Shown in pieces: positions 36,911 to 46,507 of a stretch of DNA of 54,205 nt. Positions within the stretch are counted from its first letter, which is position 1. Each line of letters begins with the position of its first letter. The stretch comes from Candidatus Brocadia sapporoensis (GTDB lineage Bacteria; Planctomycetota; Brocadiia; Brocadiales; Brocadiaceae), in assembly GCF_001753675.2 (NCBI RefSeq), contig NZ_MJUW02000027.1, positions 1 through 54,205 on the forward strand, written 5' to 3'. A program made the position numbers and the translations under genes. Under the pieces are notes generated by a model, which was not told the DNA's origin, searched no databases, and saw nothing but the letters and a program-made list of their open reading frames with translations.

Positions 36911-38179
36911 ATGGGGATGACAATAACCGAGAAGATCATTGCCGATCATTCTGGCCTCAAAGAAGTGCATCCGGGACAATTTGTTTATGCAGATGTTGAT
37001 ATTTGTCTTGGTAATGATATTACGGCACCTATTGCTATTGAAGAATTTGAAAAGGCCGGTATATCAAAAGTTTTTGATCCAGAGAAGATTGTATTGGTTC
37101 CAGACCATTTTACTCCCAATAAGGATATTAAGTCTGCCCAGCAATCAAAGTCGCTAAGGGTTTTTGCTGAAAAGCACCATCTAAAGCATTACTTTGAAAT
37201 TGGCCGTATGGGGATTGAGCACGCGCTCCTGCCTGAAAAAGGGATTGTCGGGCCTGGTGATCTTGTAATTGGAGCCGATTCTCATACCTGCACCTATGGC
37301 GCCCTCGGCGCATTTTCTACTGGCGTGGGAAGCACCGATCTTGCCGCATGTTTTGCCACAGGAAAGGTATGGCTCAGGGTGCCAGAATCGATAAGATTTG
37401 TTTTCCATGGAAAGGCAAAAAGTTGGACATCCGGAAAAGATTTAATCCTTTATACAATTGGAACGATCGGTGTTGATGGCGCTCTCTATAAAGCGATGGA
37501 GTTTGAAGGTAGCGCCATATCAAATTTGCCTATGGACGATCGTTTTGCTATGTGTAATATGGCTATCGAGGCTGGGGCCAAGAGCGGTATCATCGCTCCT
37601 GACAAAAACACGGAAGAGTATATCAAAGGCAGGTTCAAGAGAAAGCCCGTAATGTATCATAGCGATCCCGGTTGTAACTATGTAAGAACTTACGAATTTA
37701 ATGCTGACAAAATAACACCTCAGGTAGCTCTTCCCAGCTTGCCGGAAAATACAAAACCCGTGGAAGAAGTTTCGGGAATTAAGATTGATCAGATAGTTAT
37801 CGGTTCTTGTACCAATGGGCGAATCTCGGATCTCAGGATAGCCGCGGGAATCCTCAAAGGGAAAAAGGTGCATCCTTCCATTCGGCTCATTATTTTCCCG
37901 GCAACTCAGGAAATTTACAAGAAAGCTTTGCAAGAAGGCCTGATCGAGACATTTATTGATGCTGAGGCAGTCGTTTCGACTCCGACATGCGGCCCTTGCC
38001 TTGGCGGACATATGGGAATCCTTGCAGAAGGTGAGCGGGCGCTCTCCACAACCAACCGGAATTTTGTTGGTCGCATGGGGCATCCGAAAAGTGAGATATA
38101 TCTTTGCAGCCCAGCCGTTGCGGCTGCATCTGCAATCACGGGAATGATTACACCACCAGATGAAATTATAAAGAATTGA
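36911..38179 (+). CDS. leuC: 3-isopropylmalate dehydratase large subunit
   Basis: A 422-residue aconitase-family subunit of the shorter LeuC/HacA-like type. The three [4Fe-4S] cysteines are Cys300 (GSCTNGR), Cys360 and Cys363 ([13 protein letters not shown]). [22 protein letters not shown] and [10 protein letters not shown] are family motifs. With LeuD (42665) it isomerises 2- to 3-isopropylmalate in leucine synthesis; homoaconitase is a less likely alternative. ATG 36911 or 36917 could be the start. A 4.3-kb activase gene is inserted between leuC and leuD. Confidence 0.92.
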   Translation: MGMTITEKIIADHSGLKEVHPGQFVYADVDICLGNDITAPIAIEEFEKAGISKVFDPEKIVLVPDHFTPNKDIKSAQQSKSLRVFAEKHHLKHYFEIGRMGIEHALLPEKGIVGPGDLVIGADSHTCTYGALGAFSTGVGSTDLAACFATGKVWLRVPESIRFVFHGKAKSWTSGKDLILYTIGTIGVDGALYKAMEFEGSAISNLPMDDRFAMCNMAIEAGAKSGIIAPDKNTEEYIKGRFKRKPVMYHSDPGCNYVRTYEFNADKITPQVALPSLPENTKPVEEVSGIKIDQIVIGSCTNGRISDLRIAAGILKGKKVHPSIRLIIFPATQEIYKKALQEGLIETFIDAEAVVSTPTCGPCLGGHMGILAEGERALSTTNRNFVGRMGHPKSEIYLCSPAVAAASAITGMITPPDEIIKN

Positions 38180-38199
38180 TAGAGAAAGTGAGTTAGGCC

Positions 38200-41100
38200 A
38201 TGTCTCAGAAAAAATATATAGGACTTGATATTGGTTCTGTAAGCGTAAAGGCGGTATTGATTAACGAGCATAAGGAAATCCTGGAACATCACTATGTTCG
38301 TTCGCACGGACAACCAGTAGAAACCTTCATCCTTATCTTACGAGACATGTTTAATCGAACCCATATTGACGATATTGATGGAATAGCCATTACCGGAACC
38401 GGCGGAAAGCTTGTTTCTGAATTAATGAATATTGCCTTTGTTAACGAGGTTGTTGCCCATAGTCAGGCCACGACAATTTTATACCCGGAAGTGCGTACCA
38501 TCGTTGAAATAGGTGGCGAAGATTCAAAACTTATGCTTATAGAAAGGGACGCAGCTACCCGACAAATAAAGGTCTCCGATTTTTCCATGAATACCATGTG
38601 TGCTGCGGGGACGGGCTCGTTTTTGGATCAGCAGGCAACACGGCTCGGCATCGCTATAGAAAAAGAATTTGGGGAACTGGCGTTAAAATCAAAAAATCCC
38701 CCGCGCATTGCCGGTCGCTGTAGTGTTTTTGCCAAGACGGATATGATTCATTTGCAGCAGGAAGGCACCCCCGTGCATGATATTGTTGCCGGACTCTGCT
38801 ACGCCATGGCCAGAAATTTTAAAAGTAATATAGGAAAGGGAAAGGAGTTTTCTACGCCTGTTGTTTTTCAGGGTGGAGTGGCTGCGAATGCGGGTATGGT
38901 TAAGGCCTTCGAGGATATTTTAGAGCTCAAGCCGGATGAGTTGATCATACCGAAATATTTCAATGTGATGGGGGCGATCGGTACCGTTTTTACGCTTATG
39001 GACAAAGGTATTCATTCACCCTTCCGTGGATTGAAAGAGGTTGAAGAATATCTGAGAAATCGTGGCGCAAAAGCATCGAACCTTGAACCCCTCCAGTCTG
39101 ACGATTATAAAATTATTGAAAAAATACATTCGATCGCGGGAGACGAAAAGATCGAGGCATACGTCGGGGTTGATGTGGGATCGATCAGCACAAATATTGT
39201 CGTTATTGATAAACACAAAAATGTCCTTGCCAGGCGCTACCTCATGACGGCGGGAAGGCCACTTGAGGCTGTAAAACAGGGTCTCTATGAGGTGGGACAG
39301 GAAGTTGGAGATAGGGTGATTGTTTACGGAGCCGGAACGACAGGCTCCGGGCGTTACTTAACAGGAGATTTTATCGGCGCAGATATTGCGAAGAATGAGA
39401 TTACTGCCCATGCGACTGCAGCCGCACAGGTGGATAAGAATGTGGATACTATCTTTGAAATTGGCGGACAGGACTCAAAATTTATTCGTCTGGAAAATGG
39501 TGCCATTGTGGATTTTGCCATGAATAAAGTCTGTGCAGCCGGCACCGGTTCATTCCTGGAAGAGCAGGCAGAAAAGCTCAGCGTGAGCATTAAGGGGGAA
39601 TTTAGCAATCGGGCGCTTTCATCGTGTTGCCCCTCCCATCTTGGTGAACGATGCACTGTGTTCATGGAGTCTGACCTGAATCACCATCAGCAGCGCGGCA
39701 CATCCAAAGACGACTTGCTTGCCGGGCTGAGTTATTCCGTTGTGTTGAATTTCATCAACAGGGTTGTCGAGGATAGAAAGATTGGAAATACAATTTTTTT
39801 CCAGGGAGGCGTAGCGGCCAACCGCGGAGTAAAGGCTGCATTCGAAAAGATAACAGGGAAAAAGATTATTGTTCCACCGCACCACGATATCATGGGTGCC
39901 ATCGGATCAGCAGTTATTGCAATGGAAGAAAGGGCATGGGAAAAATCCCGTTTCAAGGGATTTGACTTACGGTATAAGAAATATGAACTGTCTTCCTTTG
40001 TTTGTAAGGATTGTTCGAATATTTGTGAGATCAGAAAAGTAACCATCGATGGAGAGAATCCGCTTCATTACGGAAGCCGCTGCGGCAAATTTGATGATGA
40101 AAAGACCCTGAAGAAAGGGAAGCACCTCCCCAGACTTTTCCGTGAAAGGAAGGACGCCCTTTTTAATACCTACAAGAAAAACAAGCCGGATCAACCGGTC
40201 GGGAAAAAGATCGGGATACCGCAAGTTTCCACTTTTTATGACTTTTACCCGATGTGGAAAGCGTTCTTCACGGAATTAGGTTTTGACGTAATCACTTCCA
40301 GCGATACCAACAAAGACATTATCTATAATGGCGCGGAAGTAATTACTGCAGAAACCTGTTTTCCTATCAAGGTTGCGCACGGACACGTAATTGATATGCT
40401 GGAAAGGGATATAGAGTATCTGTTCTTGCCCAGCGTGATTAATTTAACGCACAGCAGTGAGAAACTTACCCATTCATATGCATGTCCGTATGTGCAGTGT
40501 ATACCCTATCTCGTACGTTCGGCTATCGATTTTAAAGAGAAGAAGTTTGAAGTTTTGTCTCCCGTCATTCATTTTGAATATGGAGAGGAATACGTAAGCA
40601 AGACCCTGCGTGATATTGCCAAAGGCATAGGAAAAACGGGCGAAGTTGTTGAGTCGGCCATAAAAACTGCACGTGCGGCGCTACAGGATTTTAACAAAAC
40701 GCTTGAAACAAAAGGCAGAGAGGTGCTGGAAAAATTAGGAGAAAATGAAAAGGCGTTTGTGATGATCAGTCGTTCCTATAATGGTTGTGATACCGGAATG
40801 AACCTGGGTTTGCCTGAAAAACTGCGCGATTTGGGGATAATGACGATCCCTCTGGACTTTTTGACCCTGGATATTGAAGAAGTGTCTCATGATTATTCGA
40901 ATATGTATTGGAAGACCGGACAAAAATTTCTAGCTGCGGCGCGGATAATTGCACGAGATAAGCGCCTCTACCCATTGTATATCACCAACTTCGGCTGTGG
41001 CCCCGATTCATTCATATCGAAGTTTTTTGCCAAAGAATTGGCGGGAAAACCCTGTTTAACCATAGAGATTGATGAGCACAGCTCGGATGTTGGAGCAATC

Positions 41101-42483
41101 ACACGGTGCGAGGCATTTATTGACAGCCTGAAAAATGTGAAACCTTCGTATCCGGGGAAAAAATTAAGAAACGATGTCCCGATCCGCACCTTAACAAAGG
41201 AAAAGAAGCGTACGATTTATATCCCATACATGTGCGACCACGGCAGAATGATAGCCTCATCGATGAAAGCTAACGGAGTTATGGCAGAGGCTCTGCCGAT
41301 GGCGAACAAACAGTCGGTTGATGTCGGAAGAAAATTCACTTCGGGAAAGGAATGCTATCCGGCAATCCTTACAACAGGAGACATTGTGAAAAAAGCCCTA
41401 AGCCAGGACTTTGATCCGGAAGCCAGTGCCTTTTTTATGGCAACGGCTTCGGGTCCCTGTCGATTTGGCCAGTACAATAAATTTCATCGTATGGTGCTGG
41501 ATGATCTGGGATTTCATCATGTACCTATCTACACCATGGATCAGGGAGAAAATTACGATGAAGATACGAAAAATCTTGGCAACCAATTTCGTAAACTGGC
41601 GTGGAATGGCATAATGTACGTTGATCTCCTGCAAAAATTGCAGAGAGAGACGAGACCCTATGAATTACAGAAGGGTGAAACTGACAGCCTTTATGAAAAT
41701 TATTTGAAAAAGGCTGAGATGTCACTCGAAAAGAAGCAGAGTTTGGTTGAACACGCACGGGAGGCTAATGCGGACTTTGCAAAGATAGCAGTAGACCGGA
41801 GCAAGCCGCGACCTTTGATCGGCGTCATTGGGGAGACCTATGTCCGCTGTAATGAGTTTGCAAACAATTTTCTTGCACGAAATATTGAACGTCTGGGCGG
41901 AGAGGCCTTTATCCCACCTTTTTCTGAATGGATTAATTATATTGCACACTGCCGCAGAGAGTCGTGTCTCTTTGAAAAGGATTACAAGGGGCTTTTGGGC
42001 GAAATCATCTCTGCCGCCATCCAGCGATACGATGCTTACAAGCTTACGAAGATTTTTAAAGGGAGAATCAGACATTTCCTGCATGATGCGTCGATTAAGG
42101 AACTCATCAGGAAGGGAAAGCCCTATATCGATGATTCCTACAAAGGCGATCCGGTGCTCAGTATGGGCAAAGCGATTGAGTATGTGGAGGAAGGATTTGA
42201 CGGTATCATCAACGTGATTCCGTTTCACTGCATGCCGGGGACGGTAGTAAATGGAGTGCTTGAAAGGTTTCAGAAAGATTTTTACGGAATGCCTTGCCTG
42301 AAGTTGTCTTTTGACGGACAGGAACAATCAAATGAGGAGACCCGGCTGGAGGCATTTATGCATCAGGCATATCAAAGGATGGAAAGCAGATTGCGTTCCA
42401 AAAGATATGACACGATAAGTCATAGAAGAAAGGGCACAGAGAGTAGTAGGGAGTTGGTAGCAGGAAGAGAGATAGGCGGATAG
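38200..42483 (+). CDS. Giant acyl-CoA dehydratase activase-related protein
   Basis: A 1,427-residue fusion. Residues ~4-270 and ~320-580 are two BadF/BadG/BcrA/BcrD-type ATPase domains, each with a start loop (GLDIGSVSVKAV; GVDVGSISTNIV), an EIGG(E/Q)DSK motif and CAAGTGSFL, whose Cys would help hold a [4Fe-4S] cluster. After a cysteine-rich linker (~605-650) come a DUF2229-type region and a C-terminal part resembling 2-hydroxyacyl-CoA dehydratase subunits. Activases of this class use ATP to push an electron at very low potential onto a dehydratase. The substrate of these giant proteins is not established. It starts 20 bp after leuC. Confidence 0.82.
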   Translation: MSQKKYIGLDIGSVSVKAVLINEHKEILEHHYVRSHGQPVETFILILRDMFNRTHIDDIDGIAITGTGGKLVSELMNIAFVNEVVAHSQATTILYPEVRTIVEIGGEDSKLMLIERDAATRQIKVSDFSMNTMCAAGTGSFLDQQATRLGIAIEKEFGELALKSKNPPRIAGRCSVFAKTDMIHLQQEGTPVHDIVAGLCYAMARNFKSNIGKGKEFSTPVVFQGGVAANAGMVKAFEDILELKPDELIIPKYFNVMGAIGTVFTLMDKGIHSPFRGLKEVEEYLRNRGAKASNLEPLQSDDYKIIEKIHSIAGDEKIEAYVGVDVGSISTNIVVIDKHKNVLARRYLMTAGRPLEAVKQGLYEVGQEVGDRVIVYGAGTTGSGRYLTGDFIGADIAKNEITAHATAAAQVDKNVDTIFEIGGQDSKFIRLENGAIVDFAMNKVCAAGTGSFLEEQAEKLSVSIKGEFSNRALSSCCPSHLGERCTVFMESDLNHHQQRGTSKDDLLAGLSYSVVLNFINRVVEDRKIGNTIFFQGGVAANRGVKAAFEKITGKKIIVPPHHDIMGAIGSAVIAMEERAWEKSRFKGFDLRYKKYELSSFVCKDCSNICEIRKVTIDGENPLHYGSRCGKFDDEKTLKKGKHLPRLFRERKDALFNTYKKNKPDQPVGKKIGIPQVSTFYDFYPMWKAFFTELGFDVITSSDTNKDIIYNGAEVITAETCFPIKVAHGHVIDMLERDIEYLFLPSVINLTHSSEKLTHSYACPYVQCIPYLVRSAIDFKEKKFEVLSPVIHFEYGEEYVSKTLRDIAKGIGKTGEVVESAIKTARAALQDFNKTLETKGREVLEKLGENEKAFVMISRSYNGCDTGMNLGLPEKLRDLGIMTIPLDFLTLDIEEVSHDYSNMYWKTGQKFLAAARIIARDKRLYPLYITNFGCGPDSFISKFFAKELAGKPCLTIEIDEHSSDVGAITRCEAFIDSLKNVKPSYPGKKLRNDVPIRTLTKEKKRTIYIPYMCDHGRMIASSMKANGVMAEALPMANKQSVDVGRKFTSGKECYPAILTTGDIVKKALSQDFDPEASAFFMATASGPCRFGQYNKFHRMVLDDLGFHHVPIYTMDQGENYDEDTKNLGNQFRKLAWNGIMYVDLLQKLQRETRPYELQKGETDSLYENYLKKAEMSLEKKQSLVEHAREANADFAKIAVDRSKPRPLIGVIGETYVRCNEFANNFLARNIERLGGEAFIPPFSEWINYIAHCRRESCLFEKDYKGLLGEIISAAIQRYDAYKLTKIFKGRIRHFLHDASIKELIRKGKPYIDDSYKGDPVLSMGKAIEYVEEGFDGIINVIPFHCMPGTVVNGVLERFQKDFYGMPCLKLSFDGQEQSNEETRLEAFMHQAYQRMESRLRSKRYDTISHRRKGTESSRELVAGREIGG

Positions 42484-42664
42484 TTCCCACAAAGCAGTTG
42501 AAAACATCTTTTGGAAATTTGCACCAACGTAACTCCTGTATTTTTATCGCCTATAATCCGTAAAGTAAGCAGTAACCTTGTTCCCTTTGGTAAAGGAATG
42601 AAGGGGTGCAAATACTTTCTAAAGAAGAAGAGTGTATAAACGAATACGATAAGAGAGGACGGTA

Positions 42665-43156
42665 ATGAAGGGTAAATGCTGGAAGTTTGGGAATAATATC
42701 AATACGGACGAAATTATACCAGCACGATATTTAAATACCACGGATGTAAAAGAGCTTGCCTCTCACTGCATGGAAGATGCTGATCCGAATTTTATGAAAA
42801 AGATTAAGGTGGACGATATTATTGTTGCAGGAGATAATTTCGGGTGTGGGTCTTCCCGCGAGCATGCCCCCATTGCCATCAAGGCGGCAAAGATTTCCTG
42901 TGTTATTGCAAAGTCCTTTGCCCGCATCTTCTTTCGGAATGCCATTAATATCGGGCTGCCCATTTTTGAATGTCCTGATGCAGCAGAGCAGATCCGGGAA
43001 GGTGATGAAATAGAAGTTAACCTGACGGCCGGTGAAATTCTCGACCACACTTTAAAAAAGAGATTCAGATTCGAGCCATTTCCCAAGGAAATGCAGGAGA
43101 TCATTCAGGTCGGTGGACTGATGAATTTTGTCAAAAAAAAGATGGCAGTTGGGTAA
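42665..43156 (+). CDS. leuD: 3-isopropylmalate dehydratase small subunit
   Basis: A 163-residue small subunit with the swivelling-domain motifs FGNNINTDEIIPARYL and GDNFGCGSSREHAPIAIKAA, then SFARIFFRNAINIGLP. It partners LeuC (36911) to form the substrate-binding cleft. It lies 181 bp after the activase gene. No other leu genes are in the window. Confidence 0.92.
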   Translation: MKGKCWKFGNNINTDEIIPARYLNTTDVKELASHCMEDADPNFMKKIKVDDIIVAGDNFGCGSSREHAPIAIKAAKISCVIAKSFARIFFRNAINIGLPIFECPDAAEQIREGDEIEVNLTAGEILDHTLKKRFRFEPFPKEMQEIIQVGGLMNFVKKKMAVG

Positions 43157-43291
43157 ATCCCCAAACACGAATGGCAGATTTCAAATGTCTTCCAACGAAA
43201 GAAATCACCGTGAAAGGGTTTGGAAGTGGGGAATTTGATGTCTGAATTTTTGCAATATTAAACCAAATTTACATGCGATGGTAACGCTGTT

Positions 43292-44482
43292 ATGCAGACC
43301 TTGGAAATCACCAAAGATATTCATTGGGTAGGGGTGTTGAATGCAACTCTTAGGGCGTTTGATGTAGTATTTCAGCCCAGGTTCGGAACCACCTACAATT
43401 CCTATCTCATACGTGCAGATAAACCTGCCATCATTGATTGTGTTCATGAAAAGTTTGCTCAGGAATATCTTGAAAAACTCCGGTCGTTAATTAACCTCAA
43501 AGATATTTGTTATATTGTGGTAAATCATACCGAGATGGATCATACCGGGGCTTTAAGTCTTTTGTTGCAAGAGACCCCGAATGCCCAAATCCTTTCCACA
43601 AAGACAGCAGCCCTTTTTCTGAAAAATATTTTGCATATGGATGTGAAGGGAAAGACGGTTGAAGATGGTGAGTGTGTCAGCCTCGGCAATAAGCAATTAC
43701 AATTTATTCACGCGCCATACTGGCATTGGCCGGATACGATGTTTACTTATTTGCAAGAAGATCGTGTGCTGTTTCCGTGCGATGGTTTCGCCACCCATTT
43801 TTGCGATGAACGGCTTTTTAATGACCGGGTAGACGACTTTACCGAAGATTTTCGGTATTATTTTGAGCATGTCATGGGCCCCTTCCGGAAGAAGATCCTT
43901 GAGGCAATAGAAAAGATCAAAGGGCTGGATATCCGCCTGATTGCTCCAAGCCACGGTCCTATCCTGCGGACGGATCCATGGAAATACATTCATGCTTATA
44001 AAGACTGGAGTATGGTGCGAAAGGATCCCTATAAAAAATTGGTTCTGGTGTTTTATGCATCCATGTACGGAAACACGAAAAAAATGGCGGAGGCAGTAGC
44101 AAAGGGTGCCGCTACGGTTCATACCGAAGTCAAACTATTTGATGCTGCCAGCATATCGCCTGAATCCGTGAGGTGCGAGATGGAAGCTGCCGATGGCATC
44201 CTGATAGGCTCGTCGACGATAAATGGCGATGCGCTAAAACCCTTGTGGGATATTATTAGTGTTATGTTTAGCGTCAACGTAAAGCTTAAAAAATGTGCCA
44301 CCTTTGGAGCCTATGGATGGAGTGGAGAGGCAACAAGACTCCTGGAAGAACGACTGAAAGGTCTCAAGCTTACAATTGTTCAGCCTCCCATAAAGGTTCT
44401 TTTGATTCCGACAGAAGAAAACCTGAAAAGGTGTTCCATCTTTGGATATGATTTTGCCACATCCCTGACAGCAGCCCAATGA
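43292..44482 (+). CDS. A-type flavoprotein (FprA/flavodiiron type)
   Basis: A 396-residue flavodiiron protein. The N-terminal metallo-beta-lactamase domain has the di-iron ligands His79, Glu81, Asp83 and His84 in NHTEMDHTG, then a His in FIHAPYWHWPD, an Asp in FPCDGF and a His in APSHGP. The C-terminal flavodoxin domain (from ~250) has the FMN loop YASMYGNTKKM. Such proteins reduce O2 to water or NO to N2O in the cytoplasm of anaerobes. The next gene is a hemerythrin, consistent with an oxygen/NO defence pair. Rubredoxin is not fused. Confidence 0.9.
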   Translation: MQTLEITKDIHWVGVLNATLRAFDVVFQPRFGTTYNSYLIRADKPAIIDCVHEKFAQEYLEKLRSLINLKDICYIVVNHTEMDHTGALSLLLQETPNAQILSTKTAALFLKNILHMDVKGKTVEDGECVSLGNKQLQFIHAPYWHWPDTMFTYLQEDRVLFPCDGFATHFCDERLFNDRVDDFTEDFRYYFEHVMGPFRKKILEAIEKIKGLDIRLIAPSHGPILRTDPWKYIHAYKDWSMVRKDPYKKLVLVFYASMYGNTKKMAEAVAKGAATVHTEVKLFDAASISPESVRCEMEAADGILIGSSTINGDALKPLWDIISVMFSVNVKLKKCATFGAYGWSGEATRLLEERLKGLKLTIVQPPIKVLLIPTEENLKRCSIFGYDFATSLTAAQ

Positions 44483-44517
44483 CGTGAAATAGTGTCTTTG
44501 AAGAAATTGAGGGCGAT

Positions 44518-44925
44518 ATGGAAAAAATAGTATGGGATGAAGGTTTTAGTGTCGGTGTTCGGGATTTAGATGAGCAACACAAACGGATCATTACCATAGT
44601 AAATACCCTGATTGACATGAAAGATGCAGAAGTTGATTCGGAAATTATCTCAGACACGTTGACAAAAATGACCCAATACGCCGGTGATCATTTTAAAGCA
44701 GAAGAGCAATACATGCTCAATTATGAATATCCTGAGTATTCGTCACAAAAAAAACAACATCAGGAATTTAAAAAAAAGACCGTTGATTTTTGCGTGGGAA
44801 CTATGGTGCATAAAATAACGATTCCAACGGAAATGTTTGCGTATTTAAAGTCTTGGTGGACAAATCATATCCTGAAAGAAGATATGAAGTACAAAGAATT
44901 CTTTCATGCAAGAGGACTCAAGTGA
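44518..44925 (+). CDS. Bacteriohemerythrin-like protein
   Basis: A 135-residue four-helix protein. Ligand positions visible are His21, His58 and Glu62 (HFKAE), His81, His117 and Asp122 (HILKED). The helix-C motif is normally HxxxH, but the first His is Gln77 here (QKKQH), so one of the usual five iron histidines is missing. It could still bind a di-iron centre with altered O2 or NO behaviour. It follows the flavodiiron gene by 35 bp and may be co-transcribed. Confidence 0.85.
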   Translation: MEKIVWDEGFSVGVRDLDEQHKRIITIVNTLIDMKDAEVDSEIISDTLTKMTQYAGDHFKAEEQYMLNYEYPEYSSQKKQHQEFKKKTVDFCVGTMVHKITIPTEMFAYLKSWWTNHILKEDMKYKEFFHARGLK

Positions 44926-45111
44926 TCGGAAATTTGATTTCTCAAAGTTCTGACGAAAACACGAAATATCCTTGCAACGTCACGTGATGCACTTTCTCCG
45001 GATTAACTTCATGCGAAACGTGGTGTTTTGTACACATCGATTGTCCTCTCATTGACCGTTTTCAACTCACATGTCATCGTATTGGTATGCATGACCACAT
45101 GTTATGTCTTC

Positions 45112-45221
45112 GGTTGCAGGGTGACATAAACAAACTTGTTTGTCCCTGTTGTTTGAACATACACACGGATTTGGAATATATCACACTGACAAACAGGGTT
45201 TGTCAGTGCCACCCTGTAACC
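45112..45221. repeat. 110-bp MITE-like element with terminal inverted repeats
   Basis: The ends GGTTGCAGGGTG (45112) and CACCCTGTAACC (45210-45221) are inverted repeats matching at 11 of 12 positions. Just inside the left end is ACAAACTTGTTTGT, and inside the right end CACTGACAAAC/GTTTGTCAGTG forms a perfect 11-bp stem with a 3-base loop. No coding capacity. The right end recurs at 1498-1510. This looks like a short non-autonomous or REP-like repeat. Confidence 0.6.
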
Positions 45222-45394
45222 CGCTTAAATAACATGAAAATTCCTATACGATCACGTTAAAACAAGACGTAATATAGAAAATCATACCTCCAAAAGATTT
45301 GACTACTTCAGCAATTTTGATGTCGTCTTGAGATATGACAACAGTTATTCCCTTTTTAATCAGCCTGTTTCTCTGGTGTAGTTTCTTAATTTTC

Positions 45395-45423
45395 TTGACT
45401 GAAAATTTTATAATAAGTACAAT
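45395..45423 (+). promoter_or_regulatory. Sigma-70-type promoter for hpf
   Basis: TTGACT (45395-45400), 17-base spacer, TACAAT (45418-45423), about 50 bp before the hpf start. Confidence 0.55.
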
Positions 45424-45472
45424 AATCAATTCCGATTTTTAAAAATCTGCATTTTTCAGAAAGGATGCTTCT

Positions 45473-45832
45473 TTGAAAAATATCACAATTGTTGCAAGGC
45501 ATTTGGATATAACAGAAGCTATTAAAAATTACGCCTTGCTAAAGACGGAAAAGGTAAACAAATTTTCCGGACGGATTTTGCAAATACAAATTACCTTAGA
45601 CATCGGTGGCGATAATAGCCATATTGTTGAGATGGTTGTTTCAGTTTCAAGGGGGCCTACGCTGGTTGCTGAGGTGTCGAATCCGGATATGTACCGGGCA
45701 ATTGACCTTGTTGTGGATAAGATTGAGGCTCAGCTCAAAAAGCATAAGGGCAAAATCCAATCCAGGATCATCCGCAGAAAAAAATCTGTGGCTGAGGAAA
45801 CAGAAGGTTTTGAAGGTATTCCAGAAGGATGA
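45473..45832 (+). CDS. hpf: Ribosome hibernation promoting factor, short form
   Basis: A 119-residue HPF/RaiA-family protein (ITIVARHLDITEAIKNYALLKTEKVNKF, in two parts) with the basic C-terminal stretch LKKHKGKIQSR. It binds the 30S decoding site and stabilises inactive ribosomes. The length fits the short type, without the dimerisation domain of long HPF. The start is TTG at 45473 with AAGGA upstream. The order hpf-ptsN follows the rpoN-type operon of many bacteria, but rpoN is not here. Confidence 0.9.
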   Translation: MKNITIVARHLDITEAIKNYALLKTEKVNKFSGRILQIQITLDIGGDNSHIVEMVVSVSRGPTLVAEVSNPDMYRAIDLVVDKIEAQLKKHKGKIQSRIIRRKKSVAEETEGFEGIPEG

Positions 45833-45865
45833 TAGATAACAATTCTACAGGAGGGGTTTTATCGT

Positions 45866-46336
45866 ATGAAGTTGACTGATTTTGTTGTAGAGGAAGCTAT
45901 TATCACAGAAGTTAACGCTACGGAAAAAGAGGCTGTTATTCGAGAAATGGTAGGTTCGTTGAAAGATGCACAAAAAATCAACAGTAAGGATGTTGAAAAT
46001 ATTATTAAATCTCTTATGAAGCGGGAGGAGTTGGGCAGTACTGGCATTGGAAAAGGTGTAGCGGTTCCTCACACAAAACATGATTGCATAAAAAAAATTA
46101 TGGGAACTATTGCTCGGTCAACAAATGGTGTTGATTTCAATGCCCTTGATGGAGAACCTGTGTATCTTTTCTTTCTCCTCCTTTCCCCGAACGATTCCGC
46201 TGGGGCTCACCTTGCTGCATTAGAAAGAATATCCACCGTTATACGAGATAACGATTTCCGCCGATTCATGAGAGAGGCAAAAGGTAAAGACGGTATAATT
46301 GAGATATTGCGTGAGGTTGACGGTATTCAGGTTTAA
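45866..46336 (+). CDS. ptsN: PTS EIIA-Ntr/fructose-type domain protein
   Basis: A 156-residue stand-alone EIIA of the Ntr/fructose family. The phosphorylated His is in GVAVPHTKHDC, preceded by KREELGSTGIGKG. In relatives the protein regulates potassium and nitrogen responses according to its phosphorylation state. It lies 33 bp after hpf with an AGGAGG ribosome site, and 171 bp before the HPr-EI gene. No sugar permease (EIIB/EIIC) is nearby, so a regulatory role is likely. Confidence 0.88.
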   Translation: MKLTDFVVEEAIITEVNATEKEAVIREMVGSLKDAQKINSKDVENIIKSLMKREELGSTGIGKGVAVPHTKHDCIKKIMGTIARSTNGVDFNALDGEPVYLFFLLLSPNDSAGAHLAALERISTVIRDNDFRRFMREAKGKDGIIEILREVDGIQV

Positions 46337-46507
46337 TCTAAAAGCAATTTTCTCTCTCCTCAACAACGTGAAATTAAGGAAAAGTAATTCATACCTTTTG
46401 ACCTAACAAAACAAAAAACACGGAAATCTTTTCCCATTTTATCGTATTTTAAAAGCAGTGGTTTTTGTATACAGCAAGAAGCTTCTGTACAGCATGTTTA
46501 TTGAAAT

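Larger units (their letters stand above)
44926..45472. other. Long intergenic region with a small repeat element and the hpf promoter
   Basis: 547 bp without a supported gene. It contains the 110-bp element at 45112-45221 and a promoter at 45395-45423. A 61-codon minus-strand ORF (45244-45429) is weak and not called. Confidence 0.5.

Noticed and set aside
45395-45416. TATAAT at 45411 as -10 for the TTGACT at 45395
   Set aside because: Spacing is only about 8-10 bases; TACAAT at 45418 gives the proper 17.
45244-45429. 61-codon minus-strand ORF upstream of hpf
   Set aside because: A/T-rich and motif-free; it overlaps the likely hpf promoter.
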